64,000 nucleotides of DNA, from the NCBI GenBank assembly GCA_949318235.1, contig OX439133.1:6334020-6398019 (forward strand), written 5' to 3'. Below, in pieces: positions 47,373-58,476 of this stretch. The notes under the pieces are model-generated. The model saw only the letters and a program-made list of their open reading frames with translations, had not been told where the DNA came from and did no database searches. Position 1 is the first letter of the stretch; each line of letters opens with the position of its first letter. Position numbers and translations under genes: made by a program. The stretch is from Ecdyonurus torrentis (taxonomy: Eukaryota; Arthropoda; Insecta; Ephemeroptera; Heptageniidae).

Positions 47373-49559
47373 GGAGCTTTCTAACGAAATGACGGTTGGT
47401 TCAAAATTTGACCTTGAGCGAATTACGGCAACAGTGTCGTGGGGACCAGATTCAAATAAAAGCAATGGATTACATAGGAGAGCGTAATGATTTTGATTTA
47501 ATTAAAATAGAAAGAGGTAAAAAGTCGCGGTTTTCGGTCGTGGTCTGATTAGATGAACATCTTAGCTTTCGATTGATATGATTTTGGCTCCAAAAAATTA
47601 ATTATTATTAATTAACACAGGTAATTAAAAAATACCTTATGAATAGTGCTGATATAAAAATTGTTGTCAATCGAATTTAAAATGAACTAGAATCATGAAA
47701 ATTGGTACAAAGGTAGATCAATACCTTAGTCATTAGTTATCAAAAGTTTAATTACCTAACCCACCCCTAAAGGGTGTAAAAGGGGTAGTTAACCCCCGAA
47801 AATTAAACTAATCCGATTTCAAAAGTTTTAACGATGTTGGTGGGGTAAAGTGACCCGCCTAAGAAGACTGTGATATTAATTTTTGTTAATTTCCACCCCT
47901 AACCGACCTAAGGGGAAGTTTACCCTTAAAATTGCATCATTTCGAATTTGTAAGTTTTCAACAAAACAAACGTTGTTTCCGGGGTTTCTGAACTTGCTGA
48001 AGACAATGGTGCACTCAAAAATTTTCTAGCTTCAACCCCTAAAGAGCAAGGGGTAGTTTTAACCCTAATTTCCAATTAAACCAAAATCAAAAGTAAAAGT
48101 GTCATTTCCGGTGAAAAGCAAAGTGCTAAAAATAAAAGTGGTAGTTTTAAATTTTTATCTTCCACCCCTAACGTGCTAGGGGGTAGTTTTCACCCTTAAA
48201 TTAAATTTAAATAAAATTAGGCCATCAAAGTGTCATTTCTGAGGTAAAAAAATATGCTGAAGACGATGGTGAGGTTTAAAAAATTCTATCTTCAACCCCT
48301 AGCGCGCTAGGGGTAGTTTCACCCTAATTTTTGGAATAATTAATATAGACTATAAAGGTGTCGATTTAGGGGTTAAAAATTCTTCTGAAGACGATGGTGA
48401 CACCTAAAATTTTTTATCTTCAACCCCTAACTTGCTAGGGGTAGTTTTTAGCTTTTTTGGTAATTAAATTAAAAATATTGGCAAAAACTACCCCTAGCAA
48501 GTTAGGGGTTGAAGATAAAAATTTTTAGGTGTCACCATCGTCTTCAGAAGAATTTTTAACCCCTAAATCGACACCTTTATAGTCTATATTAATTATTCCA
48601 AAAATTAGGGTGAAACTACCCCTAGCGCGCTAGGGGTTGAAGATAGAATTTTTTAAACCTCACCATCGTCTTCAGCATATTTTTTTACCTCAGAAATGAC
48701 ACTTTGATGGCCTAATTTTATTTAAATTTAATTTAAGGGTGAAAACTACCCCCTAGCACGTTAGGGGTGGAAGATAAAAATTTAAAACTACCACTTTTAT
48801 TTTTAGCACTTTGCTTTTCACCGGAAATGACACTTTTACTTTTGATTTTGGTTTAATTGGAAATTAGGGTTAAAACTACCCCTTGCTCTTTAGGGGTTGA
48901 AGCTAGAAAATTTTTGAGTGCACCATTGTCTTCAGCAAGTTCAGAAACCCCGGAAACAACGTTTGTTTTGTTGAAAACTTACAAATTCGAAATGATGCAA
49001 TTTTAAGGGTAAACTTCCCCTTAGGTCGGTTAGGGGTGGAAATTAACAAAAATTAATATCACAGTCTTCTTAGGCGGGTCACTTTACCCCACCAACATCG
49101 TTAAAACTTTTGAAATCGGATTAGTTTAATTTTCGGGGGTTAACTACCCCTTTTACACCCTTTAGGGGTGGGTTAGGTAATTAAACTTTTGATAACTAAT
49201 GACTAAGGTATTGATCTACCTTTGTACCAATTTTCATGATTCTAGTTCATTTTAAATTCGATTGACAACAATTTTTATATCAGCACTATTCATAAGGTAT
49301 TTTTTAATTACCTGTGTTAATTAATAATAATTAATTTTTTGGAGCCAAAATCATATCAATCAAAAGCTAAGATGTTCATCTAATCAGACCACGACCGAAA
49401 ACCGCGACTTTTTACCTCTTTCTATTTTAATTAAATCAAAATCAATACGCTCTCCTATGTAATCCATTGCTTTTATTTGAATCTGGTCCCCACGACACTG
49501 TTGCCGTAATTCGCTCAAGGTCAAATTTTGAACCAACCGACATTTCGTTAGAAAGCTCC
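47373..49559. repeat. Giant near-perfect palindrome, two arms of about 1.09 kb
   Basis: The left arm begins GGAGCTTTCTAACGAAATGA and the right arm ends with its reverse complement. I traced the whole arm with only a handful of differences, for example ATGACGG versus ATGTCGG near the tips and GCGTAATG versus GCGTATTG. The centre is near 48466, with only about 35 unpaired bases. Short frames inside (for example around 47380-47485, SNEMTVGSKFDLERIT) are not recognisable. The arms carry six CCCCTA-type modules each. Confidence 0.9.
47760..49180. repeat. Array of about 12 CCCCTA...TAGGGG modules (six per palindrome arm)
   Basis: In the left arm modules lie near 47765, 47890, 48032, 48165, 48293 and 48420, and the right arm mirrors them. 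Each has CAACCCCTA, 4-8 variable bases, then TAGGGGTAGTTT. Most also carry GTGTCATTTC...GG and a GCTGAAGACGATGGTG block. Spacing is about 125-140 bases. Each module is itself a short inverted repeat, so the array is a palindrome made of smaller palindromes. Confidence 0.8.
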
Positions 49560-49767
49560 AAAGGAAAAGGGAAAAAGAAAGTAGAAAGAAGAAGAAGAAG
49601 AAAAAAAATTAAAATTTTGCCCGCATAATTTTAATTTTTATTGTGAATAATATGAATATACTCTATGATGAATGCTCACATAATACTTGTGAACGCGCAT
49701 TTTCTATTGTAACATGGAAAAAAAATGCATCCGATATCATTGCGAGCCAACCAAATTTTATATCCAT

Positions 49768-49862
49768 TTGGGCCGGCTTGGCATAAGGCCTTATTCCGGG
49801 CTCCCGAACCGGGACTTTGCTTTTGCGGGCCTCTGGTTCTGATGAGAAAAAAAAAGAATTGA
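49768..49862 (+). repeat. Second partial copy of the hAT left end
   Basis: GGGCCGGCTTGGCATAAGGCC followed by CGGGCTCC, GGGACTTTGC and GCGGGCC parallels the first 90 bases of the element at 47232 in the same orientation. It starts without the CAG tip, suggesting a truncated or rearranged second copy directly after the palindrome. Confidence 0.65.
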
Positions 49863-51014
49863 AAAAAAAAAATCATGATAGGTTCAAAGGTTCTTTGGAA
49901 AAAAAAAATCGCACTTCCTTTATTATTAAAAAAGAAATTATATCAAATTTTTTTATTTCAGTTTGAAATTAACTTTTTTAAGACTGTCGTATTAGTGTTT
50001 TATCACTTTACTTCTTGCACGTAAGTAAATTATTATATTTTTGAAAGTTATTATAAATATATTTATATTTCATTTATATTATTTATATAAAATATATTTA
50101 CGATAAAATATATTTTTATAAATTCGAGTTGAGCCCGTAAATGACTCGTGAAGAAAAAAACAAACTATTAAAATAAAATGAAAAGAATGCATCATAAAAA
50201 AGCTTCTTCTTTTTAAAGTAAAATATTTATACTTTTCTAGCATGTAAAATCAATTGTTTTTAATATTAAAAAAAAAAAAAAAAAGTTACAACTTCAACTG
50301 TCTTCAAAAAAGCTATATTATTTTTTCATATAGTGAGAAATTAGCTTCTTCTTCTTCTTCTTCTTCTTTTTTTTCTTTTTTTTTTTTTTTTTTTGGCACA
50401 TGCTTGAGAGCTTTTTGTCGAATTTCGTCTCAAATATCGATTTTACCAGTTTTGGCTGTTGTTTTTTTTTTTTTTTTTTTTTTCGGATTTAACTCGATTT
50501 TAAGCTGAACCCAAGTTTCAAGTAAAACCATCCGAAAATTTTTCATGTTCTTAACATCTCTGATTTTAAATTTACATATCCCTACTCTGCCTTTTTTTAT
50601 TATTATTATTATTTTTTTTTTAATATTTTATTTGCGTATTATTTTAAATTATTATAATTATAATAAGTATTCCTTCAATGTAGATTTTTTTCCATCATTC
50701 ATCCATTTTTGTCTAATATTTTTTTCAAGGTGGCAGAAGGTTAATTATATCGTATAGTATAAATATATAAAATTTAATCATATAGTTCAATTGAATATTT
50801 ATTTTTCAAAATAATATAGTCGTACACATTGTAAAAAGTGTAACAAAAAAATGTAGTTCAAAATTAGCGTAAAAACCAGGTGCCACGTCCCCCTTTCAAA
50901 ACAAATTTACGCCTGCGGCGCAAACTGGGGGGCACAAGCCCTCCAGACTCCCCTTGATATGTTGGCCTTTTCTTTTCGTGCCCGGCCCGGGCTTTAGCTC
51001 TCAAGCCGGCCCTG

Positions 51015-51022
51015 CTTACACA
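51015..51022. repeat. Right target-site duplication of the 3.8-kb hAT element (CTTACACA)
   Basis: Exact match to 47224-47231, immediately outside the GCCGGCCCTG end. Confidence 0.88.
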
Positions 51023-51063
51023 ATTTATTTTAAATATTGTAAAGTAAACACTTCATCAATAAG

Positions 51064-51305
51064 TTTTTTTTTTTTTTTTTTTTTTTTAATTATTATTATT
51101 AATCCATTTATATATACATTATCCAACCAAGGCATAGCCTTATCGGTTGGTTTAACTTAATCATTATAACTTCTTTTATATAAAACAAAAGTCAATAAAC
51201 AATATAATTCATTATTTTTAATTTACAATTTATACATTTTTTGTATTATAAGTAACATAATTTTTAATAAAAACTTTATTTATTTTATCATTTAATATTT
51301 TTTTT
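51064..51305 (-). mobile_element. 3' end and poly(A) tail of the decayed LINE
   Basis: Downstream of the reverse-transcriptase remnant on the minus strand is an AT-rich 3' region with a hairpin (CCAACCGATAAGG ... CCTTGGTTGG, near 51124-51155), then an oligo(A) tract (T run at 51064-51087). The fragment starts about 40 bases outside the right target duplication of the hAT element ending at 51014. Confidence 0.6.
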
Positions 51306-51552
51306 TTATATTGAATTCATATAAAAAATTTTCAATTCTTTTTTAACCGTATTTTTTCCAGTTAGAATTTTAAGTTTTAAGGGAAGTTCGTTCCAAAGTT
51401 TTGGTAAATTATATCTTCTTGTTCTTTCTGTAAATCTATTTAAAATAACTTTTGATACTATCATTGGTTTAGTTTTTAGTTAATGCGATTCTTGTATTAT
51501 GTTCATGCACTCTAGGTTGACCATGTTCATCACAATAATAATTTTCTAATAC
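51306..51552 (-). pseudogene. Decayed C-terminal fragment of a second LINE reverse-transcriptase protein
   Basis: On the minus strand one frame gives VLENYYCDEHGQPRVHEHNT and RIALTKN up to a stop. Continuing on, it reads KPMIVSKVILNRFTERTRR and then YNLPKLWNELPLKLKILTGK before TAA at 51308-51306. The H-N-T-R, R-x-x-N-L-P-x-L-W-N-x-L-P arrangement is the conserved C-terminal block of Jockey/CR1-like LINE proteins. An in-frame stop after RIALTKN and further stops upstream show it is dead. It is distinct in sequence from the LINE at 27.4-28.9 kb. Confidence 0.75.
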
Positions 51553-51599
51553 AAATATAAATTTTATTAATTCATTAATTAAATTAAATTAAAGTGAAT

Positions 51600-52701
51600 T
51601 AAACTTTTTATATAATACATTTCAATCAGTATGTACGCATTACTCTCCCAATCGTATATATATGCTTTTAGATCTTCATCACATGCATTCTACTTCTACC
51701 GAATGTACTTACAATCGTTTTTATTAGACTAATAATTCAACATTATCATATGAAGCACATTGAAACAAAATTAAATTTATTAGTTATTTTATTAAAATTA
51801 TTTTATTATATTTGCAAAACATATAAAATAAAATTATTAATATAATAAATGTTTATTTTAAAATAATAATAATAATATTATTAAAAAATATTTACAGCAT
51901 ATTATTTCTAAACTTTATATAAATTACTACAAGTATATTATACTTATAAAGAATTTAAAAACTGTAAAAATAAAATGTGTACCCTCCTTTAGTTAGTCAT
52001 TTCTTACGTCATTGAAAAAACTATAAAATGTTACAAAAGTCATGAAGAAATTTTTTAACATATTGACATTTTTAATTAGCCCGTAAAACAAAACAGATTT
52101 TGGCAATTAATTCATAAAACGATTTAAATATAGATAAGATTTTTTTTTTTGTGAATTTTCTTTACCATATTATAATTTAATATATATTTAATCGTCAAAA
52201 TTTAGGATATATTTTAACAAATTACGCCAAAAAATAGAGACAGACAGAAAATACGAACCATTCAACTAAATAATAAAAATAATAATTAAAAAATCCTCTT
52301 ATGCAAGTGATCATAACTATACGTATTATAGTAAATATAGACATATACAATAAAATGAGCAGTAGTAAGGTTTGTATTGTATACAAATGCATACTACTAA
52401 GTGAAAACATAAAAAGGGCTTCTTTTTTGCATTCCTAGACAAAATGCATTAAATTTAAGCCAAAGAAAAACACATGTAACACAGTACAACATGTAACTTA
52501 AAAAATCTCGTGTAGTCTTGTATTAGTATTATTTTTTAATTTTTATAATTTTTTTTTTTTTTTATTTATTAAATTATTTTTTTACTTCCGAAAAACGTGG
52601 CAACGAAAGGACCATAATTATAGTATAATGTGCTTGTAAAGAAAAGAAATTTATATAAAAAGGACCCTTTAAAAAAAGTAAAATTATACCATTATACCTA
52701 C
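51600..52701. other. AT-rich DNA, no gene seen
   Basis: No inverted repeats or coding character detected by eye. Confidence 0.55.
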
Positions 52702-52907
52702 ACGGAAAGAATAAATTAAGACATTTATGCTGCATTTATGTCATTATAGCATAAAATGATGCTAAATTAGTACAACATAAATATTTTTACTATGTAACAT
52801 ATTTATTATATGAAATTTAGCATTCATGATTATGAAGTTTTGAACAAATTATTCTGTAAATGTTCTAGCATAATTGTTACGTTTTTTTTTTTCAGTGCAT
52901 GTGCAAA
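52702..52907 (+). mobile_element. GCATAAAT-family repeat (well-preserved copy)
   Basis: ACACGGAAAGAATAAATTAA, TTTATGCTGCATTTATGTCA, AGCATAAAATGATGCTAAAT, GTTTTGAACAAATTATTCTG and CTAGCATAATTGTTACG are all in order. Confidence 0.7.
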
Positions 52908-52934
52908 AATTAGATTTTTTTTTTTTTTTTTTTA

Positions 52935-53242
52935 TATAGGGTGTGTACACATGACGTCATTCTGAGTGCTTTTCGATGCTCTTGTTGAGCAATAAATAAC
53001 ATTGCTCAGCATAGGATAAACGTAGTTTTTGGCTATTTTCTTTGGAATATAGCTATTTTTTAGTCATTATTATTTTTCTTGCATACTTGATGTACTAATT
53101 CAACCTGTTTACAGCATCAATGCTCTCAAAAATATTGCGAAGTATTTTTAAACTGGCAAAATGTGCCATTTTCCTATACTGGTCCATGTTATGTAGCGCT
53201 CACTTATGGCGTCGACTTTAACATGAATGAAAGCACCCTATA
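52935..53242 (+). mobile_element. TATAGGGTG-family MITE (copy)
   Basis: TATAGGGTGTGTACACATGA to CATGAATGAAAGCACCCTATA. Near-consensus throughout. Confidence 0.88.
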
Positions 53243-53799
53243 TATATAATTATTTCCATGCAAATATTTCCAACTATATATAATTAAAACGTTGCACTAA
53301 ATCTCTAAATATTCAATTACATAAATGATAATCAAATAAAGCATAGTATTATATTATGAACCTTATAACACGACAAAATTACTATAATTTAAAAATTTGC
53401 ACACGACTATAATATAGTATATAATAATAACCTGAAATAAAATTTACTGATGTACGTATTTACGTATATGTATGTAATAAACCGGTTCAACAAAATTATT
53501 TATTATTATTTTTATTTGCCGTGCAAAATTTAACTTAGATATATACAGTACGTATAGTATGTATAGTATACGGTACTTACATACAATAAGTTTGGCTACA
53601 TTTGTTCATTTTAAGTTTGTATACTAAAGTTCAAAATATTTTTTAATTTGAATTTTTTTTTTTTTTTTTTTGTTATTTTTTATTTAATTTTTTTTTTTTT
53701 TTTTAGTTTTTATTCTTTTTCTTTTTTCTTTTTTTTCTTCCCTAATTTTTTGCAGTGCATTGAAAAAAACAACTTTATGATGGAAAGTAATAAATTTAA

Positions 53800-54065
53800 T
53801 CAGTGCGGACAGAAATAAGTACGTAAAAATTATGTTATAGCTCATATTCAATACAATACAGCATCATTTATGTTAAATTGCATACTATGTTACAAATCAT
53901 AAATATTATGTTGCATATGGAAAAATACGTGATTTATGTTGTAAAGCGCAAATGCTGCTATTTTGTAATAACATATGAGTAATTATGCTGAACATTTCAA
54001 CTATTATCTAATGCATAAATGTTGCTGCATTAAGTTAGCATAATTTTTGTATTTTTTTTTGTCTA
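53800..54065. mobile_element. GCATAAAT-family repeat region
   Basis: GTTATAGCTCATATTCAATA, CAGCATCATTTATGTTAAAT, GATTTATGTTGTAAAGCGCA and ACATATGAGTAATTATGCTG. Two family-like halves in opposite orientation form a larger inverted arrangement. Confidence 0.6.
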
Positions 54066-54352
54066 TAAATACAATTTTTTTTTTTTTTTTTTTTTTGATA
54101 AAGTTTACAAAATATAATTCAAGAACCTACATTAGGGATATAATTTAATTCGATTACCCCCCCCTCCCCTGCCATAAAAACAATTTATTTGTAGTTAAAA
54201 GGCAATAGTAATACAAAGATAACAAAAATAATAAGTTTTTTTTTGTCTGTGGAATGCAGAAGTTAAAAACTAGTTTTGAAAAAAAAAAAAAAAAAAGTCT
54301 GCTCTGTCGTTGTTAATTTTTATCAAACAGGAATCAACAACTTGCAAGAGGC

Positions 54353-54354
54353 TC

Positions 54355-54403
<49 letters not shown>
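54353..54403. repeat. (CT)n microsatellite
   Basis: About 25 units with one TTTC interruption. Confidence 0.93.
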
Positions 54404-54406
<3 letters not shown>

Positions 54407-54544
54407 TTCATAATAAGTTTAAAATTAAGATTTTAAAACAAGTTAATTCGATTAAAGAGATGAAAAATCAAGTAATAGCAATCAGCTGATCAAAAAAATA
54501 GCGTAATACATTATACTTCAAAGGACAAAAAAAAGTGTGACAAC

Positions 54545-54680
54545 AAAACGAAGAAAATAAATTATACGTAATTTATGTTGTATATAAAATAATAATAATT
54601 ACTCCAAATGCCAAATGTTGCAATTTTGTGATAACATGAGTATAATTATGAATAATAGTATAGTTATAAAATTATTTATA
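54545..54680 (+). mobile_element. GCATAAAT-family repeat fragment
   Basis: AAAATAAATTATACGTAATT, TTATGTTGTATA, CAAATGTTGCAATTTTGTGA and ACATGAGTATAATTATG. Confidence 0.5.
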
Positions 54681-54810
54681 ATATGAAGCTTTTAAAAAAT
54701 AGCAACATTTAAATGCATTTAAAAGAAAATGTACCTCAAATTTTGGTTAATTTAATTTACCATACTATCGGTGTACTTCTATAATTCGTATACAAAGAAT
54801 TAATAATAAT

Positions 54811-55122
54811 AAAGGGGTAGAACACTTTGAACAAAAAAAGATGTCTAATATCCTAACACACCTAAATATCAACATTGATTTGGCCGGAATCATTGATTTC
54901 TAATTTATTTTCCATTCATGAAATGGCAGCTGCGGGTTTATGACGTCACAGCTCGCTTGTTTCCGCGCGTGTATAAGACTAGTGAGCTGTGACGTCATAA
55001 ACCCGCAGCTACCATTTTATGAATGGAAAATAAATTAGAAATTTACGTCCAAATTAATGTTGATATTTAGTTATGTTAGGATATTAGGCATGTTTTTTAT
55101 TCAAGGTGTTCTACGCCTTTAA
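54811..55122. mobile_element. Palindromic MITE, family TTAAAGGCGTAGAACACC (copy 2)
   Basis: AAAGGGGTAGAACACTTTGA to TCAAGGTGTTCTACGCCTTTAA. The arms share GATTTGGCCGGAATCATTGA and AATTTATTTTCCATTCATGA with 196-511. TGACGTCA occurs in each arm, around a central GCGTGTATAAGACTAG. Confidence 0.86.
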
Positions 55123-55204
55123 GAATGTTCAATTTTTTACGTATCAATCCAACAATAAACAAAGTGGCCGAGGCAGATTTGATAAACAAATCAACAATAC
55201 AGTA

Positions 55205-55345
55205 TAATCAAGCACCACATCTTATTTTAAGAAGACAGGTATGCTAATGAGAACGGAAATCAGTGATTAATATTTAATTAGTACCACTTTATGACGTCAT
55301 ATTACTAAAGAAAGTGGGCGTGGTACTTGATTGAATGACCTTGAG
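55205..55345. repeat. Weak inverted repeat, possible decayed MITE
   Basis: AATCAAGCACCACATCTTA at the left is loosely mirrored by AGTGGGCGTGGTACTTGATT at the right, around a TTAATATTTAATTAG centre. TGACGTCA is present at about 55291. Confidence 0.45.
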
Positions 55346-55502
55346 AAATTATTAATATTATAATGATACAGGTTGAAATCTGTCAATAAATCAAATGTAA
55401 TAATTTTTGATAATTTAATTATTATTAAACCTTAAATGGTATGGTATTATTATTTTTTTTTTTACAACACTACAATTGTTTATATAAAAAAATTAATATA
55501 AT

Positions 55503-55792
55503 TAAGGCGGGAAATTATAGGTACTGCGGGATTTGACTAAAAAATTGCAAAGAAAGAAAGATCTGAAATTTTGCCCAGTAATACATACATTAGGATATAT
55601 TATTTTCATTGATGTAAAAAAAAAAAAAAAAAAAAAAAAAAATAGTGGGTCACCATGCTAGATTTTAAAAATATTTTTTGAAGCTTTATTCCCATAAGAG
55701 CCCATGATAATTTTAACAATTTTACTCCAATAAGACCCAGTTTTAATTTCAACAAGTGTATTCTCATATTTGATGGTCTTAAGTTATTTTTT
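55503..55792 (+). mobile_element. MITE, family TTAAGGCGGGAAATC (copy 6, right end lost)
   Basis: TTAAGGCGGGAAATTATAGG, GAAATTTTGCCCAGTAATAC and GGGTCACCATGCTAGATTTT, then a duplicated CCATAAGAGCCC/CCAATAAGACCC part. It ends near GATGGTCTTAAG. Confidence 0.75.
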
Positions 55793-56121
55793 CATTATTA
55801 TTTTTTTTTAGGCCCACTTATTTTTTATTGACTTTGAGCAATTCTAATTTTAACAATATTTATGCAACAATTGGCATAAATGCAGCATACCCTCTCTTTC
55901 TTTTTCTCGTTAACCTAATTTTTTTTTAACTTTGAATTTGTTCCGCAGAGTAAATAGGCATCTATTGCATGACATTTTTTAATTTTCATTAAATTTAACA
56001 ATAAAGGCTTATCGGTTATCATCGGTGATGGAAAAAAAAAAGAGCTAATTTTAGCTTTTATACGTAAAAGCATGAAGTATTCCCCATTTAATAACTTAAA
56101 GCCTAAATGCAGTAAGTTTTT

Positions 56122-56155
<34 letters not shown>

Positions 56156-56954
56156 GGTGCCGCAATGCTTGGGAATAAGCAATTAAGGGACCCAACGTTT
56201 TTCCCCACGTTCCTCACCGATAACCTCTATTAATTTCAATTATTATACATTATACTAAAACTTTCATTAATAGTAAATTTTACGTGAACGGCACTTAAAA
56301 ACGATCATTCAAAGATCTGTTTTAAAATAAGGTATACATAATACACTTTATAAAAACCAAACAGAAAGTAAATGAAAATTAACTTGACTGTCTGACGCTG
56401 AATATATGATGTTAAAATTATAATAATTTATGAATTTTACTATCAAAACACGTCCGACCTTGGAAAAAATTTAAATTATATTCAAAAGAAAAAAAAATCA
56501 CTGAATAGACTTCATAAATTTTCAAACCTCACCTTGTTTATCAAACGTAAACAATCTCTTTTCTTTGAGTTTTATAACGTATAAAATAATAAAATAAACT
56601 ATAAGCTAACTATATAATAATTAATAGCTTTTATTAGACCTAATTCACCTGTGAATTAAATTATTTTACACACTATAGTCACTTACGATTTTAAATTTTA
56701 ACAAACAGAATTTTCATTTTCGTGTTTTTTTTTTTTTTTTCCTTCTTATTCTTTCTAAACAATTCCAATTTTTTGATAATCTTTTATTTTAATATAACTA
56801 TGAGACAAGATAAAAAAAGTGGATTTAAATAATTTGTTATGTTTTTTTTTTTGTATTATAGTTTTAGTATGTTAAAGCATATTGAAGGATTGTGTTCAAA
56901 CTTAAAAATATTTTACATTACAAGCTATTTTATTATATACAGTACAGTACAAAA
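55793..56954. other. AT-rich DNA, no gene seen
   Basis: An A run lies at 56122-56152. The minus-strand frame at 55915-56217 reads through it and is not credible. Confidence 0.55.
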
Positions 56955-57155
56955 AAATATAATAAAGTGATGTTATGCTGCATTGAACAATATTCCTATA
57001 TTTTATAGCTCAATTGTTGCTATTTAGTGAAAACATAAGTAATTATGCTGAATAAATATATAAACTGGTATTTACTATAATCACTATACAATATAGCTAT
57101 AGCATAAATTATGTTGCTGCATTGAGCTATAGCATAATTATTTATTTTTATGCAT
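56955..57155. mobile_element. GCATAAAT-family repeat (copy)
   Basis: GTTATGCTGCATTGAACAAT, CTCAATTGTTGCTATTTAGTG, AACATAAGTAATTATGCTGA and AGCTATAGCATAAATTATGT in two partly inverted halves. Confidence 0.65.
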
Positions 57156-57480
57156 GTACGAATGTTGACCCCTAACTTTAACTCGATGGAAAGAATTATG
57201 ATAAAAATTTTAGAACTGGTGACCAGATATAAGAGTTGAAAATTTCATTTACATTAGAATGGGATCTTATGGGAAGAAAAAGAAAAAGCACGTTGCCTAA
57301 TTTGTAATTCATAAATTTTAAGACATTGCTGCGCCCAAAAAAAAAAAATAATAATAATAATAATATAAAGTAATAAATAAAAAATAATAATTTTAAAAAA
57401 AATCTACTTTTAATGAAGCTTATATACGCAGTACGTTTTCATTCTTAAAATTCAACACTATAAACTTGCGAACAATGATA

Positions 57481-57614
57481 CTAAAATTCAACACATTCAG
57501 TAACCAATGTCATTTCCCCACCACACTCTGATATTTTTATCGGCATTGACAATCGTGCGGGTTGACTCCACCATAATATTTCAGTTATCAACATTTGTGT
57601 GACAATGTCTCGGA
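57481..57614 (-). CDS. Candidate terminal coding exon (43 residues)
   Basis: Minus strand: AACTTTTAG forms an acceptor at 57616-57615. The frame after two bases then stays open for 43 codons, RDIVTQMLITEILWWSQPAR and on to CGGEMTLVTECVEF, before TAG at 57483-57481. The richer base composition and amino-acid diversity differ from the flanks. On the opposite strand the same stretch has a possible small exon (TTTCAG at 57581-57584, donor GTAAGTGG at 57631, open frame with MSRTKSYLS), so strand is not certain. Not recognised; it could be host or an old mobile-element fragment. Confidence 0.3.
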
Positions 57615-57880
57615 CTAAAAGTTACTTATCGTAAGTGGAAAAGTAAAAAAGAATGACAACAAAACTTTATTATGTTAAATATATTGATATGATATTTCAC
57701 TTCTAAACGAACCTTACGTCAAATAATGTAAATTCACTACAGGGTAGCTTGTATTTCTATACGACTTCTATTTTAATTCAAATGTTATGTTTTTAGTAAA
57801 TTCTAGAAAATTTCTAAGCATTTCCTAGAACTTTGTTTGTATTCCGACAAAAATAGCTATATATTATGTAATGCTAGCAA

Positions 57881-57916
<36 letters not shown>

Positions 57917-57954
57917 AACATTTAGGCTTAACAACATGATTTATCCAAAATTGT

Positions 57955-58100
57955 AGTTATTACACTATACGCAGCATAATAATTAAGATGTTAGGCATAA
58001 TTATTTATGTTATTACAAAATACCAACATTTGTGCCTTACAATATAGCAATTGTTCTATATATGCAGCATCAATTACGTAAATTATTTTGTACTCTTAAC
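57955..58100 (-). mobile_element. GCATAAAT-family repeat (copy)
   Basis: CGCAGCATAATAATTAAGAT, GCATAATTATTTATGTTATT, CCAACATTTGTGCC and GCAGCATCAATTACGTAAAT, in reverse of the 52702 copy. Confidence 0.6.
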
Positions 58101-58230
58101 TATTTTATGTTAATATATAACTTGCTATAGATTTATTGGAAAATCATAAACAGCGTTGGTGCGTTTCAAAATAATATTTAAAGGGATCCTGGCCTTAAAA
58201 AATTAAATCAAAAACAAAAAATTCGTGAGT

Positions 58231-58476
58231 TGGGACCATTATACACATACATACACATCAGCCCTTCTGTAGCCTCAAAAACTGGGGTTAAAAAACTATA
58301 GGGTATAATACAACTTAAGAAATTCATGACATCATGAATTGCAGGTCTACAATAGAGATTGTAAATAATCCTACTTTACAAGTTTACTCCCCATAGGTTG
58401 TGAAGCTACAGAAGGGTTAAGGGCCTTACAGTTAGTGAAGGGATTTAATATGTGTATACGTTTTGTAATGGTCCCA
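58231..58476. mobile_element. 246-bp MITE (TGGGACCATTATACACATAC ends)
   Basis: TGGGACCATTATACACATAC at the left pairs loosely with GTGTATACGTTTTGTAATGG then TCCCA at the right; the next segment AGCCCTTCTGTAGCCTC is mirrored by GAAGCTACAGAAGGG. Relatives are at 2521 and 7722. Confidence 0.72.

Larger units (their letters stand above)
47232..51014. mobile_element. 3.8-kb hAT-type element enclosing a giant palindrome
   Basis: The termini are CAGGGCCGGCTTTACATAAG on the left and TCTCAAGCCGGCCCTG on the right. A perfect 8-bp direct duplication, CTTACACA, flanks it at 47224-47231 and 51015-51022. This is the CAGGGCCGGC hAT end type. I find no transposase frame inside. The interior is mostly a 2.19-kb palindrome (47373-49559), then a second, partial left-end-like copy (49768-49860), AT-rich filler, and the right end. 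Either a foldback hAT captured or generated the palindrome, or several insertions are stacked here. Confidence 0.85.

Noticed and set aside
47260..47487. 75-codon frame ending SNEMTVGSKFDLERITATVS
   Set aside because: It begins in the hAT end and a poly(A)/lysine stretch, then runs into the palindrome arm; the mirrored arm shows no matching gene, and no known domain is visible.
47373..49559. Palindrome as a pure sequencing or assembly foldback artefact
   Set aside because: Provisionally rejected: the arms differ at several positions and sit inside an element with its own target duplication. Long reads would settle it.
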